From Escherichia boydii (lineage in GTDB: Bacteria; Pseudomonadota; Gammaproteobacteria; Enterobacterales; Enterobacteriaceae), in the NCBI GenBank assembly GCA_041890495.1, contig CP169086.1, positions 2,046,001 through 2,110,000 of the forward strand: a DNA stretch of 64,000 nt, read 5' to 3'. A program made the translations under genes and the position numbers. The first letter of the stretch is position 1; every line of letters starts with the position of its first letter. Shown piece by piece: positions 18,151-28,962 of this stretch. Below the pieces are notes generated by a model. It searched no databases. It was not told where the DNA came from and saw nothing but the letters and a program-made list of their open reading frames with translations.

Positions 18151-18555
18151 AATCAAATAGCCTACGCAATGTAGGCTTAATGATTCGTCTGAGTTATATT
18201 ACGGGGCGTTTTTTTAATGCCCCGCTTTACATATATTTGCATTAATAAAATAATTGTAATTATAAGGTTAAATATCGGTAATTTGTATTTAATAAATACG
18301 ATCGATATTGTTACTTTATTCGCCTGGTGCTCCCTTTTAATTAACTGTTTTAGCGGAGGATGCGGAAAAAATTCAACTCATTTGTTAATTTTTAAAATTT
18401 ATTTTTATTTGGATAATCAAATATTTACTCCGTATTTGCATAAAAACCATGCGAGTTACGGGCCTATAAGCCAGGCGAGATATGATCTATATCAATTTCT
18501 CATCTATAATGCTTTGTTAGTATCTCGTCGCCGACTTAATAAAGAGAGAGTTAGT
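18151..18555 (+). promoter_or_regulatory. ycaO-focA intergenic region with pfl operon promoter
   Basis: This 405-base AT-rich gap holds an AGCCTAC-GCAAT-GTAGGCT hairpin right after ycaO (18159-18177). A second inverted repeat CGGGGC...GCCCCG lies at 18202-18224 with a T-run in its loop. The FNR-regulated promoter is just before focA. An open frame continues from focA upstream to 18217 but carries no conserved sequence. The E. coli pfl operon is driven by several promoters induced by FNR and ArcA. Confidence 0.7.
18482..18495 (-). promoter_or_regulatory. FNR site of the focA-pflB promoter
   Basis: Read on the minus strand this is TTGAT-ATAG-ATCAT, one mismatch from the FNR consensus TTGAT-N4-ATCAA. 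A TAGTAT hexamer at 18518-18523 would be the -10 box if the FNR centre is at -41.5, giving a start near 18530. A closer TATAAT at 18505-18510 is too near to be the FNR-class -10. Confidence 0.75.
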
Positions 18556-19413
18556 GTGAAAGCTGACAACCCTTTTGATCTTTTACTTCCTGCTGCAATG
18601 GCCAAAGTGGCCGAAGAGGTGGGTGTCTATAAAGCAACGAAACATCCGCTTAAGACTTTCTATCTGGCGATTACCGCCGGTGTTTTCATCTCAATCGCAT
18701 TCGTCTTCTATATCACAGCAACCACTGGCACAGGCACAATGCCCTTCGGCATGGCAAAACTGGTTGGCGGCATTTGCTTCTCTCTGGGGCTGATTCTTTG
18801 TGTTGTCTGCGGAGCCGATCTCTTTACTTCCACCGTGTTGATTGTTGTTGCTAAGGCGAGTGGGCGCATCACCTGGGGTCAGTTGGCGAAAAACTGGCTA
18901 AATGTCTATTTTGGCAACCTGGTCGGCGCACTGCTGTTTGTACTTTTAATGTGGCTTTCCGGCGAGTATATGACCGCAAATGGTCAATGGGGACTAAACG
19001 TCCTACAAACCGCCGACCACAAAGTGCACCATACTTTTATTGAGGCCGTCTGTCTTGGTATCCTGGCAAACCTGATGGTATGTCTGGCAGTATGGATGAG
19101 TTATTCTGGCCGCAGCCTGATGGACAAAGCGTTCATTATGGTGCTGCCGGTCGCGATGTTTGTTGCCAGCGGTTTTGAGCACAGTATCGCAAACATGTTT
19201 ATGATCCCGATGGGTATTGTAATCCGCGACTTCGCATCCCCGGAATTTTGGACCGCAGTCGGTTCTGCACCGGAAAATTTTTCTCACCTGACCGTGATGA
19301 ATTTCATCACTGATAACCTGATTCCGGTTACGATCGGCAACATTATCGGTGGTGGTTTGTTGGTTGGGTTGACATACTGGGTCATTTACCTGCGTGAAAA
19401 CGACCACCATTAA
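18556..19413 (+). CDS. focA: Formate channel FocA
   Basis: FocA is a pentameric inner-membrane channel that exports or imports formate made by pyruvate formate-lyase during fermentation. The 285-residue protein begins with GTG at 18556 (KADNPFDLLLP), as in E. coli. Six transmembrane helices and the FNT motifs are visible, including the omega-loop region CGADLFTS with its conserved Thr, and FEHSIANMF containing the pore histidine. One difference from E. coli K-12 is Val for Ala in AEEVGVYK. pflB follows after 54 bases in the same operon. Confidence 0.96.
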   Translation: MKADNPFDLLLPAAMAKVAEEVGVYKATKHPLKTFYLAITAGVFISIAFVFYITATTGTGTMPFGMAKLVGGICFSLGLILCVVCGADLFTSTVLIVVAKASGRITWGQLAKNWLNVYFGNLVGALLFVLLMWLSGEYMTANGQWGLNVLQTADHKVHHTFIEAVCLGILANLMVCLAVWMSYSGRSLMDKAFIMVLPVAMFVASGFEHSIANMFMIPMGIVIRDFASPEFWTAVGSAPENFSHLTVMNFITDNLIPVTIGNIIGGGLLVGLTYWVIYLRENDHH

Positions 19414-19467
19414 TGGTTGTCGAAGTACGCAGTAAATAAAAAATCCACTTAAGAAGGTAGGTGTTAC

Positions 19468-21750
<2,283 letters not shown>

Positions 21751-21788
21751 TTAGATTTGACTGAAATCGTACAGTAAAAAGCGTACAA

Positions 21789-21819
21789 TAAAGGCTCCAC
21801 GAAAGTGGGGCCTTTTTTA
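21789..21819 (+). terminator. pflB terminator
   Basis: AAGGCTCCAC-GAAA-GTGGGGCCTT followed by TTTT forms a strong hairpin 40 bases after pflB, separating it from pflA. Confidence 0.9.
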
Positions 21820-21941
21820 GCGCGAGAGCCTTTTTTGTCAGCTATCTATACTTTAAGGTGACTGCCAAAACAGACTCGACGTAGCCTTCGAGCTGCGCAC
21901 CAACACGGCCTCAGATGGGCCACATCTGGAGAAACACCGCA

Positions 21942-22682
21942 ATGTCAGTTATTGGTCGCATTCACTCCTTTGAATCCTGTGGAACCGTAGACGGCCCGGG
22001 TATTCGCTTTATCACCTTTTTCCAGGGCTGCCTGATGCGCTGCCTGTATTGTCATAACCGCGACACCTGGGATACGCATGGCGGTAAAGAAGTTACCGTT
22101 GAAGATTTAATGAAAGAGGTGGTGACCTATCGCCACTTTATGAACGCTTCCGGCGGCGGCGTTACCGCATCCGGCGGTGAGGCAATCCTACAAGCTGAGT
22201 TTGTTCGTGACTGGTTCCGCGCCTGCAAAAAAGAAGGCATTCATACCTGTCTGGACACCAACGGTTTTGTTCGTCGTTACGATCCGGTGATTGATGAACT
22301 GCTGGAAGTAACCGACCTGGTAATGCTCGATCTCAAACAGATGAACGACGAGATCCACCAAAATCTGGTTGGAGTTTCCAACCACCGCACGCTGGAGTTC
22401 GCCAAATATCTGGCGAACAAAAATGTGAAGGTGTGGATCCGCTACGTTGTTGTCCCAGGCTGGTCTGACGATGACGATTCAGCGCATCGCCTCGGTGAAT
22501 TTACCCGTGATATGGGCAACGTTGAGAAAATCGAACTCCTCCCCTACCACGAGCTGGGCAAACACAAATGGGTGGCAATGGGTGAAGAGTACAAACTCGA
22601 CGGTGTTAAACCACCTAAGAAAGAGACCATGGAACGCGTGAAAGGCATTCTTGAGCAGTACGGTCATAAGGTAATGTACTAA
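21942..22682 (+). CDS. pflA: Pyruvate formate-lyase activating enzyme
   Basis: PflA is a radical SAM enzyme that installs the glycyl radical on PflB. The 246-residue protein contains the cluster-binding C-x3-C-x2-C motif in GCLMRCLYCHNRD (Cys30/34/37 counting Met1) and the SAM-binding GGE motif in ASGGEAIL. The start at 21942 gives MSVIGRIHSF as in E. coli. The last residue is Tyr where E. coli has Phe, which may mark the switch into the neighbouring non-E. coli block. It has its own transcript unit after the pflB terminator. Confidence 0.96.
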   Translation: MSVIGRIHSFESCGTVDGPGIRFITFFQGCLMRCLYCHNRDTWDTHGGKEVTVEDLMKEVVTYRHFMNASGGGVTASGGEAILQAEFVRDWFRACKKEGIHTCLDTNGFVRRYDPVIDELLEVTDLVMLDLKQMNDEIHQNLVGVSNHRTLEFAKYLANKNVKVWIRYVVVPGWSDDDDSAHRLGEFTRDMGNVEKIELLPYHELGKHKWVAMGEEYKLDGVKPPKKETMERVKGILEQYGHKVMY

Positions 22683-22685
22683 AGA

Positions 22686-22713
22686 AAAGGCCCGGTAAAA
22701 CCGGGCCTTTTTA
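22686..22713. terminator. Bidirectional terminator between pflA and the CigR-like gene
   Basis: AAAAGGCCCGG-TAAAA-CCGGGCCTTTTT is symmetrical, with A and T runs on both sides. It sits between the convergent pflA and CigR-like genes. Confidence 0.9.
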
Positions 22714-22717
22714 TATT

Positions 22718-23239
22718 CTATTTAAAGACGCCGTTAATAACGGTCGTCACAATCGCAGTACTCAGCGCAATTAAGACCAGGTCGTCACCCACTACGCGCC
22801 ATTCATAGCCGGGATAGGAAGGAAGCTGGTCCAGCATTGAGGCTGGAACGGTTTTCTTCGCAATACCCGGAGGCAGTGGTTTACCGCGCGCCAGGTTTTT
22901 CGCGATCCCCGGAGGCAAAGACTTATAGCCCGTTAAGCCGTAATTCACGGCCAGATGGCGGGCATGATCGAAACTCACGCGCGCGTCGACATCATTACCG
23001 ACATCTTTGCTGTTTTTAACGCTCTTATTCGATTTAGCAGGGTTATCCTGACCGTTATTTTGCTTATTACCATGGTTACCAGAATTCCCGTTACCATGAC
23101 TGCCGCTGTTACCCTGTCCGCCCCCGTTTCCGTGACCATTACCATTCCCGTTTCCAGGGTTAGCCATGACCGGAGCCGTTGCAAACGTTAAAGACAACAC
23201 TACGGCCAGTGCGGTAGTGGAAAAACGACGAATAGACAT
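22718..23239 (-). CDS. CigR/RcnB-like exported protein with Gly/Asn/His-rich region
   Basis: A 173-residue protein starting MSIRRFSTTALAVVLS, with a signal peptide ending near VMA-NP. Residues about 28-75 are low complexity, made of Gly, Asn, His, Ser and Lys. Two copies of LPPGIAK follow, then a hydrophobic C-terminal segment (YEWRVVGDDLVLIALST) typical of the RcnB/CigR family. Salmonella CigR is an anti-virulence factor, but this copy has no virulence island beside it, so its role here is unknown. It is not present at this spot in E. coli K-12 as I recall, and appears to belong to an Enterobacter-type block with ycaD. The start is chosen from the signal peptide; the frame extends to 23344. 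Confidence 0.8.
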   Translation of the reverse strand: MSIRRFSTTALAVVLSLTFATAPVMANPGNGNGNGHGNGGGQGNSGSHGNGNSGNHGNKQNNGQDNPAKSNKSVKNSKDVGNDVDARVSFDHARHLAVNYGLTGYKSLPPGIAKNLARGKPLPPGIAKKTVPASMLDQLPSYPGYEWRVVGDDLVLIALSTAIVTTVINGVFK

Positions 23240-23329
23240 GATTGCTGCCTTATTGTGGTAGGACTCACCTGAATTATCGTCCGGCGCAATAAACAAACAA
23301 TAAGTAAAACTCTGAGTTGTGATGGGGAC

Positions 23330-23357
23330 AAAAAAGCCTGTCATCGACAGGCTTTTA
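23330..23357 (-). terminator. ycaD terminator
   Basis: Minus strand AAGCCTGTC-GAT-GACAGGCTT followed by TTTTT, placed a few bases after the ycaD stop and before the CigR-like gene. Confidence 0.85.
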
Positions 23358-23362
23358 ATTCA

Positions 23363-24511
23363 TCAGGCATGTGCCACAGGCGTTGGATGTTCACCCGCTT
23401 TACGCAGCAGCATTAACAGATAAATAAACGACACGCTGGCGATCATGATAAACAGTAAATTGTCGGAGTAATTCTGCATCAGCATCGCGGTAAACGTCGG
23501 CCCTAATAAACTGCCGATGGTGTAGCTCAATAACAGCGCCTGGTTCATTGCCACCAGCTGGTGATGCTCGACTTTCTCACAGGCCCAGGCCATCGCGACG
23601 GGATAGAGCGTAAAGCCGGCAGCCCCGAGAATAAACAGCGCAGGCGCCATCGCGGCGTTACTGAGCATGGCAAGACAGCCCATGATCACCACGAAGACCT
23701 GAACGCGCAGCACCAGCAGACGGCCAAAGCGGTCCGCCAGGCGGCCAATCGGCCACTGCCCCACAATACCCGCACTCACCATGACCGCCATCCAGAAGCC
23801 AATTCCGGAATCGCTGACGCCCTGATGATTCAGATAGAGCGGCATCAGGCCATAGAGTGAGCCGAGGACAATCCCCGAGATAATGCAGCCGTTAACGCCC
23901 AGACGCGCCTGACGTAGTCTCAGCATTGGCCAGACGTGGGTCGCTTCCTGGTGTTCGCTGTTCTGGTTCACAATGCGCGTAAAGAGCAGCGGCAGGATCG
24001 CGGCCAGCACCATACCGGTCACCCACGGCAGAACGCTCATCAGGTCGGTTGGCAGCTTGCTCACCATCAGTTGTCCCAGCACGGTGCCGACGTAATAAAC
24101 CATCATGTAGGCTGCAAGCAGGCGACCGCGGTTGCGGGAGGTGCCGCTGCACATCAGCGCACTTTCAACGACCACCCAAATCATCGCGCAGCCTACACCG
24201 GCGATAAAGCGCCATGCCATCCAGCTCCAGAAGCCGACCATCAGGCCCAACCCCGCACACCCTGCAGCGAAAATCAGCGAAGCCAGATAATAGCTGCGGT
24301 TAAAACCAAAGCGCTTAATCAGGCTCCCGGTCACCAGCGTACCCAGCAGGTTCCCGGTAAAAAAGGACGAGCTGACCATACCCACCTGCCAGGTCGGTAA
24401 GTTTTCATGGGCGAGCCACAGCGGGACGAGCGTATTTAACACTGCGATCGCCAGGGTCAACAGAAGCAGGCCACAGAGCAACAGCAGCACTGGCCGGGTA
24501 TAGGTGGTCAT
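23363..24511 (-). CDS. ycaD: Major facilitator superfamily transporter YcaD
   Basis: A 382-residue, 12-helix MFS transporter with no known substrate. The protein has the MFS loop motif between helices 2 and 3 (GSLIKRFGFNRSYYL) and a second in the C-terminal half (GRLADRFGRLLVLR). Length equals the E. coli YcaD family. Many residues differ from E. coli (VSSSFFTGNLLGTLVTG, NSEHQEATHVWPML), so it lies in a non-E. coli block. In K-12 ycaC separates ycaD from dmsC; here ycaC is absent and dmsC follows after 275 bases. Confidence 0.92.
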   Translation of the reverse strand: MTTYTRPVLLLLCGLLLLTLAIAVLNTLVPLWLAHENLPTWQVGMVSSSFFTGNLLGTLVTGSLIKRFGFNRSYYLASLIFAAGCAGLGLMVGFWSWMAWRFIAGVGCAMIWVVVESALMCSGTSRNRGRLLAAYMMVYYVGTVLGQLMVSKLPTDLMSVLPWVTGMVLAAILPLLFTRIVNQNSEHQEATHVWPMLRLRQARLGVNGCIISGIVLGSLYGLMPLYLNHQGVSDSGIGFWMAVMVSAGIVGQWPIGRLADRFGRLLVLRVQVFVVIMGCLAMLSNAAMAPALFILGAAGFTLYPVAMAWACEKVEHHQLVAMNQALLLSYTIGSLLGPTFTAMLMQNYSDNLLFIMIASVSFIYLLMLLRKAGEHPTPVAHA

Positions 24512-24734
24512 GGATTAAAAACCGTGAGGAAGTTCAGATTTCGTGCGCATCATGCCACTGGCAAAAACAAAGTCAATCCACTGATTTAGCCGCCTCGCAC
24601 AATATGTTCCCTGTCGATTTAAAAAACTTATCCTGCTAATGCCACGCCAGCTATAGATATTAATTATGTCGCTGTTTTCATTTATTAATGGGCAAAATAA
24701 AAACAAAACGACAGTCGAAAAATTTCATGATCGA
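24512..24734. other. Intergenic sequence upstream of ycaD, no gene seen
   Basis: This AT-rich stretch between the ycaD start and the dmsC terminator contains no conserved reading frame; a 63-codon minus-strand frame at 24515-24706 resembles no family I know. K-12 carries ycaC in this interval. It presumably holds the ycaD promoter. Confidence 0.5.
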
Positions 24735-24767
24735 AAAAAGAAAAAGCCGGGCACTCAGGCCCGGCTT
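24735..24767 (-). terminator. dmsABC terminator
   Basis: Minus strand AAGCCGGGC-CTGAGT-GCCCGGCTT followed by TTTCTTTTTT, about 20 bases after the dmsC stop. Confidence 0.9.
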
Positions 24768-24786
24768 GATATAACCAAATACAACG

Positions 24787-25650
24787 TTAACTGGCGATAG
24801 CCATCCCTACGGTCATATGCAACCCGTAGAACACGCCGCGACCAATCAGTTCACCCGCCAGTACCAGCACAAAAGCCAGTGACAGCAGCGGCAGCGCAGG
24901 CTGATAACCTTTTAGCTGTGGTGCAATCCACAAGCACAGGGCAACGGCCAAAAGCACGATCCGCCAGGACATCAGCGCACCATAGTCCGGCACCAGCGCT
25001 GCGGCCTGCTGCACAGAACTATGAATAGTCGCCAGCTCTGCGCCCTGCATCACTGACACCACGCCACTCACTACCAGTGCCAGTACAGAAATTGCTGGCA
25101 GCAGACGCATCGCCCAGCCATCGACGCCAGCCAGACTCAACAACAGGTAACCCAGTAACGGGCCGCCCATAAACATCGTCAGGAAGAAGCCCATCGGTGT
25201 CCAGATGCTGTACCAGGTCGGAACGGTATCAATGCTGTTATACACACGCACCATCATCCAGACAAAGATGACGCCAAGAACCATCGTCACTATCAGCCAC
25301 AGCGTACGCAATGCCGGTGACAGCTTTTTCAGCATTGCCAGCAACCAGCCGATGCCGCCTACGGTAAAAAAGATCGAACCGCTGGCGATTTCGTTACTGA
25401 GTGCTGAAGCCCCTACCCGGTTGAGCGAGTTAAAAGCGCGCATTGGTGAACCAAGATGGAGCATAGAGGCGATAAAGCCAATGCCCATCAGCACCCATAA
25501 ACCAAACATGCAGGCGATAACACGCTGCTGGGCTTCTGCTCGCAGGTCGCCTTTGAGCAGCGCCAAAGCCAGAACGATAAAACCACCTGCTACACATTGC
25601 CCGAAGACCGTGAAGATCATCAGCGGCCATTCATGCCATCCACTTCCCAT
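24787..25650 (-). CDS. dmsC: Dimethyl sulfoxide reductase membrane anchor DmsC
   Basis: DmsC is the eight-helix menaquinol-oxidising anchor of the anaerobic DMSO reductase. The 287-residue protein starts MGSGWHEWPL at 25650, one base after the dmsB stop; the in-frame ATG at 25713 would overlap dmsB by over 60 bases and is not used. Most of the protein matches E. coli. The last 40 residues contain clustered substitutions (ALPLLSLAFVLVLAGE, ending MAIAS rather than MAVAS), suggesting the mosaic switch lies near 24900 inside this gene. Confidence 0.95.
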   Translation of the reverse strand: MGSGWHEWPLMIFTVFGQCVAGGFIVLALALLKGDLRAEAQQRVIACMFGLWVLMGIGFIASMLHLGSPMRAFNSLNRVGASALSNEIASGSIFFTVGGIGWLLAMLKKLSPALRTLWLIVTMVLGVIFVWMMVRVYNSIDTVPTWYSIWTPMGFFLTMFMGGPLLGYLLLSLAGVDGWAMRLLPAISVLALVVSGVVSVMQGAELATIHSSVQQAAALVPDYGALMSWRIVLLAVALCLWIAPQLKGYQPALPLLSLAFVLVLAGELIGRGVFYGLHMTVGMAIAS

Positions 25651-25651
25651 C

Positions 25652-26269
25652 TCACACCTCCTTCGGGTTTGCCAGATAGCCAGTGGTATCCCCGGTCGGG
25701 CGGCTATTGGCATTGGGTTTGATCACAATATTCGGTTTGGTAAAGTGAGCTCGCGGCAACGGCGCAACGGCCGCCAGATCGCCATGTTTTTTACGCAGCT
25801 CGTCGATAGGGCCGAAATCCAGCGCCCGCAGCGGACAAGATTCAACACAGATCGGCTTTTTACCCTCCGCAACACGGTCATAACAACCATCGCATTTGGT
25901 CATATGGCCTTTCGTTTCGTTATATTGCGGTGCGCCATACGGGCAAGCCATATGGCAGTAGCGGCAGCCAATGCACACATCTTCATCGACCACAACAAAA
26001 CCATCTTCACGTTTATGCATCGCACCGCTCGGGCAGACTTTAGTACAAGCCGGATCTTCGCAGTGGTTACATGAAATCGACAGATAGTAGGCAAACACGT
26101 TCTGGTGCCAGACACCGTTATCTTCCTGCCAGTCGCCGCCAGCATATTCATAAATGCGGCGGAAGCTGACTTCTGGCGTCAAATCTTTGTAGTCTTTACA
26201 GGCCAGCTCGCAGGTTTTGCAACCGGTGCAACGGCTGGAATCAATAAAAAATCCATACTGGGTTGTCAT
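25652..26269 (-). CDS. dmsB: DMSO reductase iron-sulfur subunit DmsB
   Basis: DmsB carries electrons from DmsC to DmsA through four [4Fe-4S] clusters. The 205-residue protein shows four cysteine groups: CTGCKTCELACKD near the start, CNHCEDPACTKVCP, CIGCRYCHMACP and CDGCYDRVAEGKKPICVESCP. It matches E. coli. Spacing is 10 bases after dmsA and 1 base before dmsC, one operon. Confidence 0.97.
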   Translation of the reverse strand: MTTQYGFFIDSSRCTGCKTCELACKDYKDLTPEVSFRRIYEYAGGDWQEDNGVWHQNVFAYYLSISCNHCEDPACTKVCPSGAMHKREDGFVVVDEDVCIGCRYCHMACPYGAPQYNETKGHMTKCDGCYDRVAEGKKPICVESCPLRALDFGPIDELRKKHGDLAAVAPLPRAHFTKPNIVIKPNANSRPTGDTTGYLANPKEV

Positions 26270-26279
26270 CGGTTACTCC

Positions 26280-28724
26280 TTACACCTTTTCAACCTGAAC
26301 AAGGTTTGTATGTGACGGATTCCCCTTAGCGAGAGGAGACGGACGTTGAGTGGTCAGTACGTTAATACAACCACCCTTATCGACACGTTTTGCATCCGGG
26401 TCATACCAGGCACCTTCACCCAGTGCGACCACACCCGGCATCATTCGTGGCGTCACTTTCGCCTCAATATGAACCTCACCACGATCGTTAAAGATCCTGA
26501 CTTTATCGCCGTTGTGGATACCGCGTTTTTGGGCATCAAGCGGGTTGATCCACATTTCCTGACGGCAAGCCGCTTTCAGCACATCAACGTTGCCGTAAGT
26601 TGAGTGAACGCGAGATTTATAGTGGAAACCTGTAAGCTGCAGCGGATACTGTTTGTTCAGCGGATCCTGATAACTTTCAAAGCCCGGCGTGTAGATCGGC
26701 AGTGGATCGATCACATCGCCTTCAGGCAATTCCCAGGTAGCGGCAATGTCAGCCAGCGCCTGCGAATAAATCTCAATTTTGCCCGATGGCGTAGTCAGTG
26801 GGTTTGCCTGCGGATCTTCACGGAAGGCTTTATAAGCAACGTGATGCCCTTGTGGGTCGCGCTTTTTAAAGATCCCCTGCTTGCGGAACTCTTCAAACGT
26901 TGGCAGTTCAGGAATCGCTTCCCGCGACTGGGCATACAGATGCCGCATCCACTCTTCCTGGGTACGGCCTTCAGTAAACTGTTGCTCAACGCCAAGACGT
27001 TTTGCCAGTTCGCTGGTCATTTCATAGATGGTCTTACATTCAAAGCGCGGTTTAATCACCTGATCGTTGAAAATCACGTAAGACATATTCCCGCAGGATG
27101 CATCCAGCGCAAAGTCCATCTGTTCGGAAGCGGTGCAGTCAGGCAGCAGGATGTCAGCATATTTCGCCGATGAGGTCATGTGGCAGTCGATAACCACAAT
27201 CAGCTCGCACTTCTTATCATCCTGAAGGATTTCATGGGTACGGTTGATTTCAGAATGCTGGTTAATCAGGCAGTTACCGGCATAGTTCCAGATCATTTTG
27301 ATCGGCACATCCAGCTTATCTTTCCCGCGTACACCATCACGCAGCGCCGTCATTTCCGGGCCACGTTCAATGGCATCGGTCCACATAAACATCGAAATGC
27401 TGGTCTGGATCGGGTTTTCCAAGGTCGGCATACGGACAAACGGTAAGCTGTATGAACCTTCACGCGCGCCGCTGTTGCCTCCGTTAATACCAACGTTACC
27501 GGTCAGAATCGCCAGCATCGAGATAGCACGGGTTGCGATTTCACCGTTAGCGTGACGCTGCGGGCCCCATCCCTGGCTGATAAACGCCGGTTTGGTACTA
27601 CCGATTTCACGAGCCAATTTGATGATTTTGTCTGCCGGAACACCAGTGATTTGCGAGGCCCATTCCGGCGTTTTAGCCACGCCATCTGGCCCTTCACCCA
27701 GAATATAAGCTTTATAGTGGCCATTTTTCGGCGCACTGGCTGGCAGGGTTTTCTCATCGTAGCCAACGCAATATTTATCGAGGAATGCCTGATCCACCAG
27801 GTTTTCAGTGATCATGACGTACGCCAGACCGTTAACCAGTGCGGCATCTGTTCCCGGACGAATAGGGATCCACTCATCTTCGCGCCCGGCACCGGTGTCG
27901 GTATAGCGCGGATCGATGATGATCATGCGGGCATTAGATTTCTGGCGTGCCTGTTCAAGATAGTAAGTCACCCCACCGCCACTCATTCGCGTTTCGCCAG
28001 GGTTATTACCAAACAGCACTACCAGCTTACTGTTTTCGATATCCGACGGGCTGTTGCCATCTGCCCAGCCGCCGTAGGTATAGTTCAAACCTTCCGCAAT
28101 TTGCGCGGAGGAGTAGTCGCCGTAATGGTTCAGATAGCCGCCGCAGCAGTTCATCAGCCGCGCGACCAGGGTATTTCCCGGCGGCCAGGAGCGGGTCATG
28201 GTGCCGCCCAGCGTACCGGTGCCATAGTTCAGATAGATAGACTCGTTGCCGTACTCTTTGATCAGGCGCTGCATATTGGTCGCGATGATGTCGTAGGCTT
28301 CTTCCCAGCTAATGCGCTCGAATTTGCCTTCACCGCGCGCCCCGACTCGTTTCATCGGATATTTCAGGCGGTCCGGATTGTAGACACGGCGACGCATGGA
28401 ACGCCCACGCAGGCAGGCGCGAACCTGGTGCAGGCCGTCGTAATTGTCATCGCCGGTATTGTCCGTTTCGACATATTTGATTTCACCGTCCACGACGTGC
28501 ATACGTAGCGGGCAGCGACTACCACAGTTAACTGTACAGGCGCTCCAGATAACCTTTTCGTCTGATTTTGTTGGAATGGCGCTATCGACAGCGTGCGCAA
28601 TCCGACTAAAAGGTAATGTTAATGCGCTGCTGGCCATTGCCAGGCCGCCGATCGCTGTCGTTTTTACCAAACCACGGCGACTCACCTCAGCAGCCAATAC
28701 CGCATCAGGGATTTTCGTTTTCAT
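26280..28724 (-). CDS. dmsA: DMSO reductase catalytic subunit DmsA
   Basis: DmsA is the molybdenum bis-MGD subunit that reduces DMSO, TMAO and related N- and S-oxides as terminal electron acceptors. The 814-residue precursor has a twin-arginine signal (SRRGLVK, residues 15-21) ending near IAHA-VDS. It has the [4Fe-4S] cysteines in SACTVNCGSRCPL with a further Cys in VRACLRGRS. The molybdopterin oxidoreductase domain follows, with the Mo-ligand serine region HYGDYSSAQIA, and a dinucleotide-binding C-terminal domain ends the protein. It matches E. coli. An FNR site lies 170 bases upstream. Confidence 0.97.
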   Translation of the reverse strand: MKTKIPDAVLAAEVSRRGLVKTTAIGGLAMASSALTLPFSRIAHAVDSAIPTKSDEKVIWSACTVNCGSRCPLRMHVVDGEIKYVETDNTGDDNYDGLHQVRACLRGRSMRRRVYNPDRLKYPMKRVGARGEGKFERISWEEAYDIIATNMQRLIKEYGNESIYLNYGTGTLGGTMTRSWPPGNTLVARLMNCCGGYLNHYGDYSSAQIAEGLNYTYGGWADGNSPSDIENSKLVVLFGNNPGETRMSGGGVTYYLEQARQKSNARMIIIDPRYTDTGAGREDEWIPIRPGTDAALVNGLAYVMITENLVDQAFLDKYCVGYDEKTLPASAPKNGHYKAYILGEGPDGVAKTPEWASQITGVPADKIIKLAREIGSTKPAFISQGWGPQRHANGEIATRAISMLAILTGNVGINGGNSGAREGSYSLPFVRMPTLENPIQTSISMFMWTDAIERGPEMTALRDGVRGKDKLDVPIKMIWNYAGNCLINQHSEINRTHEILQDDKKCELIVVIDCHMTSSAKYADILLPDCTASEQMDFALDASCGNMSYVIFNDQVIKPRFECKTIYEMTSELAKRLGVEQQFTEGRTQEEWMRHLYAQSREAIPELPTFEEFRKQGIFKKRDPQGHHVAYKAFREDPQANPLTTPSGKIEIYSQALADIAATWELPEGDVIDPLPIYTPGFESYQDPLNKQYPLQLTGFHYKSRVHSTYGNVDVLKAACRQEMWINPLDAQKRGIHNGDKVRIFNDRGEVHIEAKVTPRMMPGVVALGEGAWYDPDAKRVDKGGCINVLTTQRPSPLAKGNPSHTNLVQVEKV

Positions 28725-28894
28725 AATGGCTCACTCAAGCTTGCTCACGATTGATTCCAGTAACAAACCGTATTGTGTAATTATTTCTATAGCAGTTCGC
28801 TATATAGGCTTGTATACATCGAATAATTTGAAAATCAAAGAGATAGGTAGATTTTCACTCGAAAGTAGTATTACGTGTAAGTGAGGAGTAATTA

Positions 28895-28908
28895 TTGTTC
28901 GGTATCAA
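28895..28908 (-). promoter_or_regulatory. FNR site of the dmsABC promoter
   Basis: Minus strand TTGAT-ACCG-AACAA matches the FNR consensus with one change. If centred at -41.5 the -10 falls at about 28867-28872 (AATACT within TAATACT), leaving a leader of about 135 bases to dmsA. Confidence 0.8.
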
Positions 28909-28916
28909 AGGGAGAC

Positions 28917-28942
28917 AAAAAAAGCGCCCGCAGGCGCTTTTT
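28917..28942 (-). terminator. serS terminator
   Basis: AAAAAGCGCC-TGC-GGGCGCTTTTTTT on the minus strand, about 20 bases after the serS stop and just upstream of the dms FNR site. Confidence 0.9.
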
Positions 28943-28962
28943 AGATTCAGAAAAATTGGGTA

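Noticed and set aside
18217..18555. N-terminal extension of focA
   Set aside because: The frame is open, but the region contains the FNR site and promoter; the conserved protein begins at GTG 18556.
24515..24706. A 63-codon minus-strand frame upstream of ycaD
   Set aside because: No ribosome-binding site, no similarity to any family I know, AT-rich promoter-like DNA.
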